Shown: piece after piece, positions 37,540 through 48,079 of the stretch
Position numbering within the stretch: the first letter of the stretch is position 1
How the letters are laid out: each line of letters begins with the position of its first letter
Assembly (NCBI RefSeq): GCF_001455205.1
Contig: NZ_CP013341.1
Location: 3,038,001-3,102,000 of the forward strand
Source: Nitrosomonas ureae
Lineage (GTDB): Bacteria > Pseudomonadota > Gammaproteobacteria > Burkholderiales > Nitrosomonadaceae
DNA length: 64,000 bases
Direction of reading: 5' to 3'
Notes under the pieces: model-generated
Databases searched by the model: none
Told to the model about the DNA's origin: nothing
What the model saw: the letters and a program-made list of their open reading frames with translations, nothing else
Position numbers and translations under genes: made by a program

Positions 37540-38632
37540 GGTTTAAGCAGCGAGTAGATTTGCATAGTATCGCTTTGTAAAATTTGCCGGTGACAAATAG
37601 TTCAATCTTTCTTGCTTTCTCTGACGGTTATAAAAGATTTCGATATATTCGCCAATCTCCTGGATGGCTTGTTGTCGTACTTTGAATCTCCGATGGTGTA
37701 CCAATTCGTTTTTAAGCATTCAGACGCTTTTCATCGAAGCATTTCATAGCAATCTCCTTTACGACTCACGGAAGGCTCTTTATCATTCTCTCATTCATGG
37801 CATAGCCCACACCAGTTCATCATTAAACAGCTGTTTTATTCCAGCCAAATACAATCCACCTTCGTCCGTAGGAATATACGGGATGGCACTGACCCATACT
37901 TCACCAACAGCAAATTCCCGGTTCAAAATATTAGGTGCGACTGGCAAATTGTGTCTAGAATCGGTGCGTTACCTTGAATTTTAGCCTTTGCTTACAACGC
38001 AAGCCCAGCTTCTTGCGCAATGTCCGAACATGGTATAGCGTGGTCTGTACACCGTGATCCTCTAGCAAGCGCTTTGCGCTGTAGATTTCTCGTTTACGTC
38101 GGTGTGCAGCTAGTATTTCAATTTCCAACCTGGCATTTTCTCACTAGGTAAACGTACTCTCCTGACATGAAAGCCAATCTCAGAAACAACCAGTACTCGA
38201 CGCATAAGTCGTAACCGAATATATTTGTAGCACCGATTCAATCAAACCCTCTTTCACCGCCAAATGTAACAACTAAGCTTCGCGAAATACGTCCAGCACA
38301 TTTTTTATAAAATCACGCTCCATCTTGACTTCCACTAACTCCCGTTTGACTCTGGATAGCCCTGTTCAAGTTCGATCAGCAGCTTCTGATGATTACCTAT
38401 CCGTTGCGAGTTCACCTTGTTTATCAGCATAAATCCAATTCTATAATGTTCCTTTCGTGGGTAATAACAGCCGTTTCCCTGCTTCAACCAGAGTCAATCC
38501 ACTTTCTTTAAAAAACTTAACTGATTGCTCCCTAAATTCCTGACTATATTGGGTGCGGGGGTAATTCCATCTCCATCCTCCATTTCATATCTTCATTTTA
38601 TGAAACTTTGGACTCCCTGAAAATCAGCATAC
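37540..38632 (-). pseudogene. Degenerate IS3-family element (copy A)
   Basis: About 1.1 kb of decayed IS3-type DNA read on the minus strand. OrfA begins near 38600 (reading EFREQSVKFFKESGLTLVEA) and OrfB ends near 37550 (reading RQRKQERLNYLSPANF, then NLLAA and a stop). Many stops and frame breaks lie between. The end near 38632 shares the sequence CGAAAATCAGCATAC-like with copy B at 61.5-62.1 kb. Open frames on the plus strand here are not genes. Confidence 0.75.
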
Positions 38633-38696
38633 TTCACAATAGAAAGGTAAATAAAAAATTGAATTTTCATTTACAACTTAAGGAGCAATATTGCAA

Positions 38697-38963
38697 TCAA
38701 CCATTTGGTAATACGTTTAAGTCAGGAAATAGCTTCTCATGTATCTCTTGTAATTTATAGATTTCCTGCAATACCTGCGCTGGGAATCCCTGCCGATTTC
38801 TATCCTTATCAACCACAAGCAATTTATTGATATATTGATAAATCTCTTTATATCCCCAGTGTAATTGGATTATTTCTGCAATTCTTGGGTAATTCTTTTC
38901 CAACAATGATTCTTTATCACCTAGATAATCTCCAAACTCATTAATTGATTTTTTTAATGACAT
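38697..38963 (-). CDS. Small conserved-looking protein of unknown function
   Basis: 88 aa, soluble, charged and helix-rich (start MSLKKSINEFGDYLGDKESL, end LFPDLNVLPNG). No family was recognised. The central IIQLHWGYKEIYQYINKLLV reads like a real helical domain. It lies alone between a decayed IS and the SLC13 permease gene. Confidence 0.55.
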   Translation of the reverse strand: MSLKKSINEFGDYLGDKESLLEKNYPRIAEIIQLHWGYKEIYQYINKLLVVDKDRNRQGFPAQVLQEIYKLQEIHEKLFPDLNVLPNG

Positions 38964-39083
38964 GTACAGTTTTCTCCGGTGACTTAATCAGTTGCAACTA
39001 TGATAGAAGATAATCATTCATCAGAATCAATGAAAATAAAAAGAATATATGCTTTATTTCATTCTTTAATTGATTCATCCCAA

Positions 39084-40859
39084 TCATTTAGTCAACGGCC
39101 ATCCAATCAATAAAACCGTGATAGTGACCACACCTGCAATGATATTCATTGGAATACCCGCTTGGAGAAAATCAATGAAACGATATTCGCCAGGCCCATA
39201 CACCATCATATTGGTTTGATATCCTAGAGGTGTCGCAAAGCTGGCGGAGGCCGCCATCATGATGGCAAATACAAAAGGAACATTATTCAAATCGGCTTTT
39301 TCTGTAATCTCCAACACAATCGGCAACATTAAAAGCGCTGCGGCATTATTAGTAATAACTTCAGTTAACAATGAAATGGTTATATACGTCAGAATCAGCA
39401 ACAGCCACGGCGTGCCTCCACTCAGATCAACGATGTTTTCGGCAAGGTATTTGGCAACTCCGGTTTTTTCCAGCGCCATGCCCAGCGAAAATGATGCCGC
39501 AATCGTGATGATGACCTTTAAATCCAGACTTCTTTCCGCTTGATTGGCAGTACAACAGCCGGTAATAATCATCAATCCGGCACCAATCAATGCAGCATTG
39601 AGCATAGTGATTACCTCAAAGCTGGCGGCTGTAATCACGCCCAATAAAATCATCCAGGCAACATAAGCCCTTTCATGACGCGGTGCTTCCGTATTCAGGT
39701 CATTAATCAGCAAAAAATCCTTATTGTAGCGTTGCCGGGTGACAAAGGCCGGTCTGGCTTCCAGCAGTAATGTATCCCCTGCTTGCAAAATAATGCTGCC
39801 GAGATTACCCTTGATACGCTCGCCATGTCGTGCCACAGCCAGAACAGCTGCACCATAGCGAGCACGGAATCGTGCATCGCGGATGGCATATCCCACCGCA
39901 GTACAATGGGGTGATACCACTGCTTCCACCAGGCGCCGCTCAGGATGCCGTTCGGCAAATGTTTGCGCTTGCCCTTCCTCGGCTGATGGCACAATTCCCT
40001 TAATACGCAACAAATCAGAAATTGCGTCGGTATCGCCGGCAAATACCAGACGATCCCCACCTTGAAGCACTTCATCGGCGGTTACAACGGTCAATACTAT
40101 TCCGTTGCGCTCAATTTCAATCAAATACACGCGTTGCAAATGCCTTAGTCCGGCTTGTTCGATCGTTTTTCCAACCAAAGGGCCATCAGGTGCGATAGAA
40201 ACTTCCAGTGTAAATTCCCGCAGATTGGAAAAAGCTTGACCTTGAGTGCGATCCGGCAACAGCTTAGGGAAAAATAACCACATAAATAAAAAACCAGCTA
40301 TCGCTACTGGTATTCCAACTGCAGTGATCGAAAACAAAGAAAATCCAGGCTCACCGGTCAATGTCTGATATTGTCCATTGACAATCAGATTGGTGCTAGT
40401 TCCGATCAGCGTCACCGTACCGCCCAAAATTGCCGCATAACTCAGTGGAATCATAAGCTTGGAAGGTGAAATTCCGATCTTCCTCGACCAACTATAAATT
40501 GCCGGAATCATCGTAGCTACCACTGGCGTATTGTTAAGAAAGCTGCTCAAAAATGCAACCGGCCAAAACATGCGATTTAGCGCTGCACGCGGAGTCGCAG
40601 GTCTACCCAATAACGTATTGACAAGCAGATCAATCGCGCCGGAGGCATGCATGCCGGCCGCTACCACAAACATGCCTGCAACCGTAATCAGACCAGAATT
40701 ACTAAAGCCACTCAATGCATCGGAGCTGCTTAGAATTCCAAGTGCGCTCAATAGCGTCAATGCTCCGATCATGATCAAATGAGGACCAATTCGAGTAGAA
40801 ATGAGTGTTGCCAGAACCGCAATACATAACCCTAACGTAAACCAGCCTTGCCATTCCAT
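39084..40859 (-). CDS. SLC13-family permease with TrkA-C domains
   Basis: 591 aa membrane transporter. Two hydrophobic halves of the anion/dicarboxylate:Na+ family flank two RCK/TrkA-C regulatory domains (about residues 205-290 and 300-385: GPLVGKTIEQAGLRHLQRVY, GNLGSIILQAGDTLLLEARP). SNT-type signatures are VTLIGTSTNLIVNGQ and ITNNAAALLMLPIV. Substrate may be sulfate, phosphate or a dicarboxylate. Given the sulfotransferases in the window, sulfate uptake is an attractive but unproven guess. It is monocistronic. Confidence 0.88.
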   Translation of the reverse strand: MEWQGWFTLGLCIAVLATLISTRIGPHLIMIGALTLLSALGILSSSDALSGFSNSGLITVAGMFVVAAGMHASGAIDLLVNTLLGRPATPRAALNRMFWPVAFLSSFLNNTPVVATMIPAIYSWSRKIGISPSKLMIPLSYAAILGGTVTLIGTSTNLIVNGQYQTLTGEPGFSLFSITAVGIPVAIAGFLFMWLFFPKLLPDRTQGQAFSNLREFTLEVSIAPDGPLVGKTIEQAGLRHLQRVYLIEIERNGIVLTVVTADEVLQGGDRLVFAGDTDAISDLLRIKGIVPSAEEGQAQTFAERHPERRLVEAVVSPHCTAVGYAIRDARFRARYGAAVLAVARHGERIKGNLGSIILQAGDTLLLEARPAFVTRQRYNKDFLLINDLNTEAPRHERAYVAWMILLGVITAASFEVITMLNAALIGAGLMIITGCCTANQAERSLDLKVIITIAASFSLGMALEKTGVAKYLAENIVDLSGGTPWLLLILTYITISLLTEVITNNAAALLMLPIVLEITEKADLNNVPFVFAIMMAASASFATPLGYQTNMMVYGPGEYRFIDFLQAGIPMNIIAGVVTITVLLIGWPLTK

Positions 40860-41110
40860 ATGTTCTACACCTCAAAGGAAAGTTTGAAATATACAGCAGA
40901 TGATAGTGTGAATATAAATAATCAATTATTATAAAGATATGATCACAACTTATATGCTGCCACGCGCCAAGAAATTAAGATTTCCTGTTTCACTCTGGGA
41001 GGTTATAAAAACCCGAAATCAATTTTCATTGCCAAACCCGCTATTTATCGGCGCGATTTAACGAAACTTTTGTTAGACTTTAATATCAAGAAACACACTG
41101 CGGACATTTC
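40860..41110. other. Divergent promoter region between SLC13 permease and DUF3617 genes
   Basis: About 250 bp without a gene, serving two divergent genes. No specific operator was recognised. Confidence 0.4.
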
Positions 41111-41632
41111 ATGCGAATAACTCTTATTGCAAGTTTGTTAACACTTATCTTCATAGCGCCTAGTTTTGCACATGAGCACATTCGCCCAGGCCTATGGGAA
41201 GTTACCACTCGTTCCGAACTTTTAGCGTTAGTGCCGCATATTCCATCAGAACAAATGCAGCAACTGAGCACCCTTGCTCGCCGCTATGGGCTTAAATTAC
41301 CTGAAATCGAAAATGGCTCAGCTAAGTCAAAAATTTGTATTACCGAGGAAATGGCAAAGCAAGAAATCCCCACTTATTTTTATGAAGATCGCTCCGGCTG
41401 CACAGTGCAAAATGCTACCCGCACAGGAAATCGCTATCAGCTCGATCTGGCATGCTTCAATCAGCATTTTCAGGGAAACGGCTTTGCTCAAGGTAGCTTT
41501 ACCAGTCCGGAAAATTTTACGGGAAATACCGAATTCGACAGCACTATCGGTGGCAATCTGGTGCACGCATCAGCTGAAACGTCAGGCCGCTGGATCGGTG
41601 AACGCTGTATCGCGATTAATCCATTACAATAA
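41111..41632 (+). CDS. DUF3617-domain periplasmic protein
   Basis: 173 aa with a signal peptide (residues 1-20, MRITLIASLLTLIFIAPSFA). The DUF3617 start HIRPGLWEVTTRSEL and the Cys pattern (KICITEE, SGCTVQN, LACFNQH, ERCIAIN) indicate a disulfide-stabilised periplasmic domain. Function is unknown for the family. The stop abuts the sucB stop with no gap, so the two genes are tightly convergent. Confidence 0.85.
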   Translation: MRITLIASLLTLIFIAPSFAHEHIRPGLWEVTTRSELLALVPHIPSEQMQQLSTLARRYGLKLPEIENGSAKSKICITEEMAKQEIPTYFYEDRSGCTVQNATRTGNRYQLDLACFNQHFQGNGFAQGSFTSPENFTGNTEFDSTIGGNLVHASAETSGRWIGERCIAINPLQ

Positions 41633-42904
41633 TCAGTTTATTTTTTCCAGTAATGGGCTCATCGGATATTCCAACGCCTCTTTCATTGCTACCAACGATA
41701 ATACCGCTTCCCGACCGTCGATAATTCGATGATCATAGGACAACGCAAGGTAATTCATTGGACGGATCACAATTTGTCCATTCTCTACCACCGGTCTTTC
41801 CTTGGTGGCATGAATACCAAGAATGGCGCTTTGCGGCGGATTAATGATAGGCGTCGATAGCATGGAGCCAAACACACCACCATTAGTAATTGAAAAAGTG
41901 CCACCACTAAGTTCTTCAATGGTCAATTTACCATTCTGGGCACGCTGGGCAAAATCAGCAATCTGCAACTCAATTTCCGCCAGTGTCAAACGATCTGCAT
42001 CGCGGATGATCGGCACCACCAGCCCCCGTGGACTGCCAACAGCGATGCCGATATCGTAAAAATCGTGATAGATAATTTCATTGCCCTCAACCGAGGCGTT
42101 GATAACAGGGTATTTCTTAAGCGCAGCAATAACCGCTTTTATGAAGAACGACATAAAACCCAGTTTTACGCCATATTCCTTCTCAAATTCAGCTCTATAG
42201 CGTGTACGCAAGTCTATGATCGCCTGCATGTTAACTTCATTGAAGGTGGTCAAAATCGCTGCGGTAGATTGTGATTCTATTAAACGCTCTGCAATGCGTT
42301 GCCGCAGCCGTGACATGGCGACTCTGCGCTCAGTACGCATCCCTGCCTTGGAAGTAACGATAGTCTCAGGTTTGGATTCAATTTCCAGGGAGGCGTTGGA
42401 TTTGCGCTCCATATAGGCTTGCACATCCTCCTTGATTATACGTCCCCCCAAACCACTGCCTTTAATTGCAGAAGTTTCCGTGGCTTTCAAATTGTTTTCC
42501 TCGGCTAATTTTCGCGCAGCTGGCATCAACATGGGTATTGCTTGATTGCTATCATCAACATCAGAATTTTCTGTATTTTTCTCGGTAGCAATTGATGCTT
42601 TTTTTTCAGTAGCGGCAGCCGGTTGACTATCCGATTGAAGCGGTTGAACGTCGGTAACCCCAGTAGCTTCGGTCTCAATCATGGCAATCACTTCACCACT
42701 GGTAACGGTAGCACCATCATTTTTCAGCACTTTGGTCAATACGCCTGCACTGGGAGCAGGTAATTCCAACACGACCTTGTCGGTTTCTATATCGATCAAA
42801 TTTTCCGATCGATTGACATGGTCTCCTGTTCTTTTATGCCAGGAAATCAGTGTAGCATCAGCTACAGATTCAGATAATACGGGTACTTTGACTTCAACTA
42901 ACAT
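41633..42904 (-). CDS. sucB: 2-oxoglutarate dehydrogenase E2 (dihydrolipoyl succinyltransferase)
   Basis: 423 aa. The lipoyl domain at residues 1-75 has lipoyl Lys K43 in DIETDKVVLELPAP. A linker and the peripheral E3-binding domain follow (about 120-160, MLMPAARKLAEENNLKATET). The catalytic domain carries the active-site His in SYDHRIIDGREAV. It transfers succinyl from lipoate to CoA. It is the last gene of the sdhB-sucB group. No lpd (E3) follows, so E3 must come from elsewhere. Confidence 0.96.
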   Translation of the reverse strand: MLVEVKVPVLSESVADATLISWHKRTGDHVNRSENLIDIETDKVVLELPAPSAGVLTKVLKNDGATVTSGEVIAMIETEATGVTDVQPLQSDSQPAAATEKKASIATEKNTENSDVDDSNQAIPMLMPAARKLAEENNLKATETSAIKGSGLGGRIIKEDVQAYMERKSNASLEIESKPETIVTSKAGMRTERRVAMSRLRQRIAERLIESQSTAAILTTFNEVNMQAIIDLRTRYRAEFEKEYGVKLGFMSFFIKAVIAALKKYPVINASVEGNEIIYHDFYDIGIAVGSPRGLVVPIIRDADRLTLAEIELQIADFAQRAQNGKLTIEELSGGTFSITNGGVFGSMLSTPIINPPQSAILGIHATKERPVVENGQIVIRPMNYLALSYDHRIIDGREAVLSLVAMKEALEYPMSPLLEKIN

Positions 42905-42916
42905 GGTGCCCTCTTT

Positions 42917-45748
42917 CTATATTTTATCCCTGAATGCTGCCACAATTAATTCATTCTGCGTAAATTTATGCCTTGCCATATAACCAACGGCCGGCGACGC
43001 TGCAGAAGCACGCAGCGCATAACCCAACTCTTGATCGGACCGCATATGGCGCAGAAGATAATGTTGAATGCGATGCCATGCTCCCTGGTTGCCTGGCTCT
43101 TCCTGGCACCAAATGACCTCTTTGGCCTTGCGAAAGCGATCGATCTCAGCTTGAAATTCTTCATGCGGGAATGGATATAATTGTTCCAATCGAATAATCG
43201 CCATGTCCTTGATGCGTTGTTCCTTACGGTAAGCCAATAATTCATAGTATATTTTCCCACTACAAACAATAATCCGCCTGATAGTTCTCGGATCCAGGCT
43301 GTCGGTTTCGGAAATAACCGGGTAAAAATATCCATGCGCCAGTTCATCCAGACTCGACACCGATCCTTTATGGCGCAACATGCTCTTGGGACTCATGATG
43401 ATCAACGGTTTGCGTATCGGTCTGATCATTTGCCGGCGAAGCAAATGATACATTTGTGCCGGTGTTGAAGGTATGCAAACCTGAATATTGTAGTCCGCGC
43501 ATAACTGCAAAAAACGCTCCAACCGAGCGGAAGAATGCTCAGGCCCTTGTCCTTCATAACCGTGCGGCAACATCATCACCAAACCACATACGCGCCCCCA
43601 CTTAGCTTCACCCGAGGCAATAAACTGATCGATTACTACTTGCGCACCATTGGCGAAATCGCCAAACTGCGCCTCCCAGATTATCAATTCATTGGGCTGC
43701 GTCGTTGCATAACCATATTCAAACCCCAGTACCGCCTCCTCCGATAGCATCGAATCAATCACGACAAAATCCGGTTGCTCTGGATAAAGATGACGTAATG
43801 GCACATAAATACGTTCGTTCTGATCCGCTGCTACCTGATCATGTAATACAGCATGACGGTGAAAGAATGTGCCACGACCAGAATCCTGGCCGGACAACCT
43901 TACCGGATAACCTTCCTTCAGCAGGGTGGCGTAAGCCAGATTCTCCGCCATTCCCCAATCCAGAGGCAACTCACCCTTACCCATCAAACTCCGATCAGCG
44001 ATGATCTTTTCCACGCGCGAATGCAGCTTGAACCCCTCAGGAACATCCGTCAACCTTATGGCAAGTTGTTTCAGCGTTTGTATTGCAACGCCAGCCCTAA
44101 TCCGCTTATTCCATTTAAATGGTTTTAAAAAAGGCTCCCAGTTGATGGAATATGGAGATTTATAATCATAACAAACAGCCTTGTTAGGATTGACACCTTC
44201 ATCCATAGCATCACGATAAGATTTAATAAGATTATCCGCATCTTCCGATTGGATTATGCCCTCGGCAATCAGCTTATCGGCGTAGCACTTGCGAGTGCCG
44301 GTGTGCTGGTTAATGATCCGGTACATTTTGGGTTGCGTCACCATCGGCTCATCCTGCTCATTGTGACCCAGGCGACGAAAACACACCATATCGATCACAA
44401 CATCCTTATGAAAGCGCATACGGAAATCAAACGCCAACTCAGTCACCATGACAACCGCTTCCGGATCATCGCCATTGACATGAAAAATTGGCGCCTCAAT
44501 CATTTTGACGACATCGGTGCAGTACAACGTGGAACGGCTATCACGCGGATCTGAAGTGGTAAATCCGATCTGATTATTAATGATAATGTGCACCGTCCCG
44601 CCAGTACCATAGCCCCGTGTCTGAGACAAATTCAACGTTTCCATCACTACGCCCTGTCCTGCAAACGCCGCATCGCCGTGAATCAATACAGGCAATACGC
44701 GATCCCCCAGTTTATCGTTTAACAGATGCTGACGGGCACGCACCGAACCCTCGACAACCGGATTAACAATTTCCAGATGCGAAGGATTAAAAGCCAATGC
44801 CAAACGCACAATACCTTCAGATGTTTTAATGGCGGATGAAAAACCCTGGTGATATTTCACATCGCCTGATGGCAAGTACTGCGGTTGTTTTTCTTCAAAT
44901 TCGCGAAACAAATCGGCTGGCATTTTCCCCAGAGTATTTACCAACACATTGAGCCGTGCACGATGCGCCATTCCCATTACAATTTGCTGAATACCCGCTT
45001 TCCCTGCACGATGAATCAAGCTATCCAACAGTGGAATCAGGCTCTCATTACCTTCTCCCGAAAAACGTTTCTGTCCAACATAGCGGGTATGCAGATAATT
45101 CTCCAGTCCCTCTGCTGCTGTGAGTCGTTCAAGAATATGATGCTTGGCCTCAATGGAAAAATCCGGATTGGATCGCTGTCCTTCCAGTCGAGCCTGTATC
45201 CAGCGTTTCTGTTCGACTGAAGAAATATACATATATTCGGCGCCAATCGAGCCGCAGTAGGTCTTGCGCAGGATTTGCAAAATTTCACGTAACGAAGCAT
45301 GATCAGGCCCGACTAATGAACCGGTATTAAATACTTTATCCATATCCGCATCGGCAAATCCGAAATGCGCCGGATTTAATTCGGGGATGGTCAATTGTTG
45401 TTTGAGTCCGAGAGGATCAAGATTGGCTTGATTCAATCCGAGACTTCGATACATGTTGATCAGTTGCAGTACGGCCACTTGTTTACTGTCATTAGAATCA
45501 ATCGGCATCACTTCCGGGAGCGCGGCTTGAATTTCCAAGCCGGAAGATTTTGTGACCGGAACAATGGCAACCCTGTTCACTGAAGATTTAGCAGCAACAG
45601 GATCCGGCTGCCTGGCCAGTTTATCGAAGTATTCACGCCAAACCAATGCAACAGAGTTAGGGTTATGCAGATATTCCTCATAAACCGCTTCTATAAAACT
45701 TGCGTTAGTTCCAGATAAAAGAGTTTCTTCCATCAACGACTTGTTCAT
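42917..45748 (-). CDS. sucA: 2-oxoglutarate dehydrogenase E1
   Basis: 943 aa, normal size. The N-terminal FIEAVYEEYLHNPNSVALVW binding arm is followed by thiamine-diphosphate domains: GDAAFAGQGVVMETLNLSQ, IINNQIGFTTS and the transketolase-like part (SGQDSGRGTFFHRHAVLHDQ). It decarboxylates 2-oxoglutarate and loads the E2 lipoate. Classic work reports lack of this activity in some ammonia oxidisers although genes exist, so its level here is open. The gene is intact. Confidence 0.96.
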   Translation of the reverse strand: MNKSLMEETLLSGTNASFIEAVYEEYLHNPNSVALVWREYFDKLARQPDPVAAKSSVNRVAIVPVTKSSGLEIQAALPEVMPIDSNDSKQVAVLQLINMYRSLGLNQANLDPLGLKQQLTIPELNPAHFGFADADMDKVFNTGSLVGPDHASLREILQILRKTYCGSIGAEYMYISSVEQKRWIQARLEGQRSNPDFSIEAKHHILERLTAAEGLENYLHTRYVGQKRFSGEGNESLIPLLDSLIHRAGKAGIQQIVMGMAHRARLNVLVNTLGKMPADLFREFEEKQPQYLPSGDVKYHQGFSSAIKTSEGIVRLALAFNPSHLEIVNPVVEGSVRARQHLLNDKLGDRVLPVLIHGDAAFAGQGVVMETLNLSQTRGYGTGGTVHIIINNQIGFTTSDPRDSRSTLYCTDVVKMIEAPIFHVNGDDPEAVVMVTELAFDFRMRFHKDVVIDMVCFRRLGHNEQDEPMVTQPKMYRIINQHTGTRKCYADKLIAEGIIQSEDADNLIKSYRDAMDEGVNPNKAVCYDYKSPYSINWEPFLKPFKWNKRIRAGVAIQTLKQLAIRLTDVPEGFKLHSRVEKIIADRSLMGKGELPLDWGMAENLAYATLLKEGYPVRLSGQDSGRGTFFHRHAVLHDQVAADQNERIYVPLRHLYPEQPDFVVIDSMLSEEAVLGFEYGYATTQPNELIIWEAQFGDFANGAQVVIDQFIASGEAKWGRVCGLVMMLPHGYEGQGPEHSSARLERFLQLCADYNIQVCIPSTPAQMYHLLRRQMIRPIRKPLIIMSPKSMLRHKGSVSSLDELAHGYFYPVISETDSLDPRTIRRIIVCSGKIYYELLAYRKEQRIKDMAIIRLEQLYPFPHEEFQAEIDRFRKAKEVIWCQEEPGNQGAWHRIQHYLLRHMRSDQELGYALRASAASPAVGYMARHKFTQNELIVAAFRDKI

Positions 45749-45774
45749 AAAATGGCAGCTTTTATCAAGGATGA

Positions 45775-47076
45775 CTATTTTTGAGAAAACGAGCTGGCGA
45801 TATCCCGCATGGCTGCGCCGGTATAGAGCTGACGGGGGCGCCCGATTTTATAATCCGGATCAGAGACCATCTCGCTCCATTGCGCTACCCAGCCAACTGT
45901 TCTTGCCATCGCAAAAATCGCGGTGAACATACTGGTTGGAATACCTAATGCGCGTTGCACAATGCCGGAATAAAAATCGACGTTAGGATAGAGCTTGCGA
46001 GAAATGAAATAATCGTCTTCCAATGCAATTTTTTCGAGTTGCAATGCAAGTTTGAACAAACGATCATTCTGTAAACCCAATTCATTCAAAACTTCATGGC
46101 AAGTTTCGCGCATCAGCTTTGCCCGCGGATCCATGTTTTTATAGACGCGATGACCAAAACCCATCAGCCGATAGTTATCCTCCTTGTTTTTTGCGCGTTG
46201 AATAAATTCGTCAATGCGCGAAACATCACCGATTTCCTCCAGCATATGCAAGCAAGCTTCGTTCGCTCCGCCATGCGCCGGTCCCCATAGGCAGGAAATA
46301 CCGGCAGAAACACAAGCAAATGGGTTAGCGCCGCTGGACCCCGCCAAGCGCACGGTCGAAGTGGAAGCGTTCTGTTCGTGATCCGCATGCAAAATCAATA
46401 TTCGATCCAATGCGCGCACAATCACCGGATTTGCTTCGTATTTCTCCGTCGGAACAGAAAACATCATGTGCAAGAAATTCTCAGCATAGTTCAATTTATT
46501 TTGCGGATAAACAAATGGTTGTCCAATATTGTACTTATAAGCCATCGCAGTAATCGTCGGCAATTTTGCAATCAATCGCAATGCGGATTGTTCGCGATGC
46601 AACGGATCTGAAATATTCAAAGCGTCATGATAAAATGCCGATAGAGCCCCGACCACTCCGACCATCACCGCCATAGGGTGAGCATCGCGACGAAACCCGC
46701 TATAAAATCGTACCAACTGCTCATGCAACATCGAATGGCTTTTGATTTCACCATCAAATTCCGACTTTTGCCCGGGCGTTGGCAATTCACCCTGCAGCAG
46801 CAAATAACACACATCGATAAAATCACAATGCAGCGCCAATTGCTCAATCGGATAGCCGCGATACAACAAAATTCCTTTGTCGCCATCAATAAAAGTAATC
46901 GCGGAATTATTACTGGCGGTTGACAAAAAACCGGGATCATAAGTAAACAAGCCACTTTGTGCATGTAACTTACGAATATCAATCACATCCGGACCCATGG
47001 TCCCGGATAAAACCGGTAGCTCGATAGGATCGCTACCATTATTCAAATTCAGAGTCGCTTTGCCTTCTTGTGCCAT
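45775..47076 (-). CDS. gltA: Citrate synthase
   Basis: 433 aa from ATG 47076 (MAQEGKATLNLNN), preceded by GGAG at 7-nt spacing. A longer reading from 47091 has no ribosome site. Type II hexameric-type enzyme: catalytic His in HADHEQNASTSTVRL and GFGHRVYKNMDPRAK, and the conserved AHGGANEA. It condenses acetyl-CoA and oxaloacetate. It sits 26 bp upstream of sucA in the same orientation. Confidence 0.96.
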   Translation of the reverse strand: MAQEGKATLNLNNGSDPIELPVLSGTMGPDVIDIRKLHAQSGLFTYDPGFLSTASNNSAITFIDGDKGILLYRGYPIEQLALHCDFIDVCYLLLQGELPTPGQKSEFDGEIKSHSMLHEQLVRFYSGFRRDAHPMAVMVGVVGALSAFYHDALNISDPLHREQSALRLIAKLPTITAMAYKYNIGQPFVYPQNKLNYAENFLHMMFSVPTEKYEANPVIVRALDRILILHADHEQNASTSTVRLAGSSGANPFACVSAGISCLWGPAHGGANEACLHMLEEIGDVSRIDEFIQRAKNKEDNYRLMGFGHRVYKNMDPRAKLMRETCHEVLNELGLQNDRLFKLALQLEKIALEDDYFISRKLYPNVDFYSGIVQRALGIPTSMFTAIFAMARTVGWVAQWSEMVSDPDYKIGRPRQLYTGAAMRDIASSFSQK

Positions 47077-47153
47077 ATTACATCTCCACAAATTGCAACA
47101 TTAAACAGTATGCATTGTTAACGGATCAACGGTGTTGATGAGAACACCCGGAT

Positions 47154-47387
47154 CTAGTTCTTTTGCAGCAATTCCAATACCGGTTGCCACTGCGTGTCAC
47201 AATTGACTTGCTTTCCGCTGATCAGATCCCACAAATCATTATCCGGCAATGCCAGTAATCGTTCAAATTGCAGCAATCCTGCTTCGTCAAGCTGCCGGTA
47301 ATTTTGATCCATGAACCGTTGCAGCACGATATCCAGTTCAAGCATACCACGCCGACAACGCCAGCATGCACGCTCAAATTCTTTCAT
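47154..47387 (-). CDS. sdhE: Succinate dehydrogenase flavinylation/assembly factor SdhE
   Basis: 77 aa. RRGMLELDIVLQRFMDQNY contains the conserved RGxxE motif needed for covalent FAD attachment to SdhA. ATG overlaps the sdhB stop by 4 bp. Its client SdhA is not encoded nearby in this window, which is unusual for the location. Confidence 0.92.
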   Translation of the reverse strand: MKEFERACWRCRRGMLELDIVLQRFMDQNYRQLDEAGLLQFERLLALPDNDLWDLISGKQVNCDTQWQPVLELLQKN

Positions 47388-48079
47388 ACCATTCTCTTAA
47401 CCATCATATCTTTGATTTTGCCGATTGCCTGGGTTGGATTCAAGCCTTTAGGGCACGCATCGACACAATTCATGATCGAATGACAGCGAAACAACCGATA
47501 AGGATCTTCCAGATTATCTAAGCGCTCGGCGGTTGCCTGATCACGGCTATCAGCGAGAAAACGATAGGCCTGCAATAATCCCGCCGGTCCGACAAACTTA
47601 TCCGGATTCCACCAGAAGGAAGGACAAGCTGTAGTACAGCAAGCACATAAAATGCACTCATAGACGCCATCCAGAGCAGCTCTTTCTTCCGGTGACTGCA
47701 ACCGTTCCGTTTCAGGCGGCGGATCATTATTGATCAAATAAGGCTTGATCGAATGGTATTGCTGGAAAAATTGCGTCATATCCACGATTAAGTCACGAAT
47801 CACCGGCAATCCAGGTAACGGACGTATTTCAACCGGATCTTTCAGACTTTTAAGCGGCGTTATGCACGCCAATCCATTACGTCCGTTGATATTCATCGCG
47901 TCCGATCCGCACACCCCTTCACGGCAGGAACGGCGTAAACTCAAGCTATCATCAATCGACTTGATTCGCAACAACGCATCCAATAGCATTTTATCCGTCG
48001 CAGCCAACTGAACGTCGTAATCCTGCATGTATGGTTTCTCATCTTTATCGGGATCATAGCGGTAAATTGAAAACTTCAT
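47384..48079 (-). CDS. sdhB: Succinate dehydrogenase iron-sulfur subunit
   Basis: 231 aa. The 2Fe-2S cluster ligands are in SCREGVCGSDAMN (C52, C57, D60) and C72. The 4Fe-4S and 3Fe-4S clusters are bound by CILCACCTTACPSFWW and CHSIMNCVDACPKGLNP. GGAG with 7-nt spacing precedes the ATG. sdhC, sdhD and sdhA do not lie upstream. The next gene, 350 bp on, is an unrelated divergent lipoprotein gene. Confidence 0.95.
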   Translation of the reverse strand: MKFSIYRYDPDKDEKPYMQDYDVQLAATDKMLLDALLRIKSIDDSLSLRRSCREGVCGSDAMNINGRNGLACITPLKSLKDPVEIRPLPGLPVIRDLIVDMTQFFQQYHSIKPYLINNDPPPETERLQSPEERAALDGVYECILCACCTTACPSFWWNPDKFVGPAGLLQAYRFLADSRDQATAERLDNLEDPYRLFRCHSIMNCVDACPKGLNPTQAIGKIKDMMVKRMV

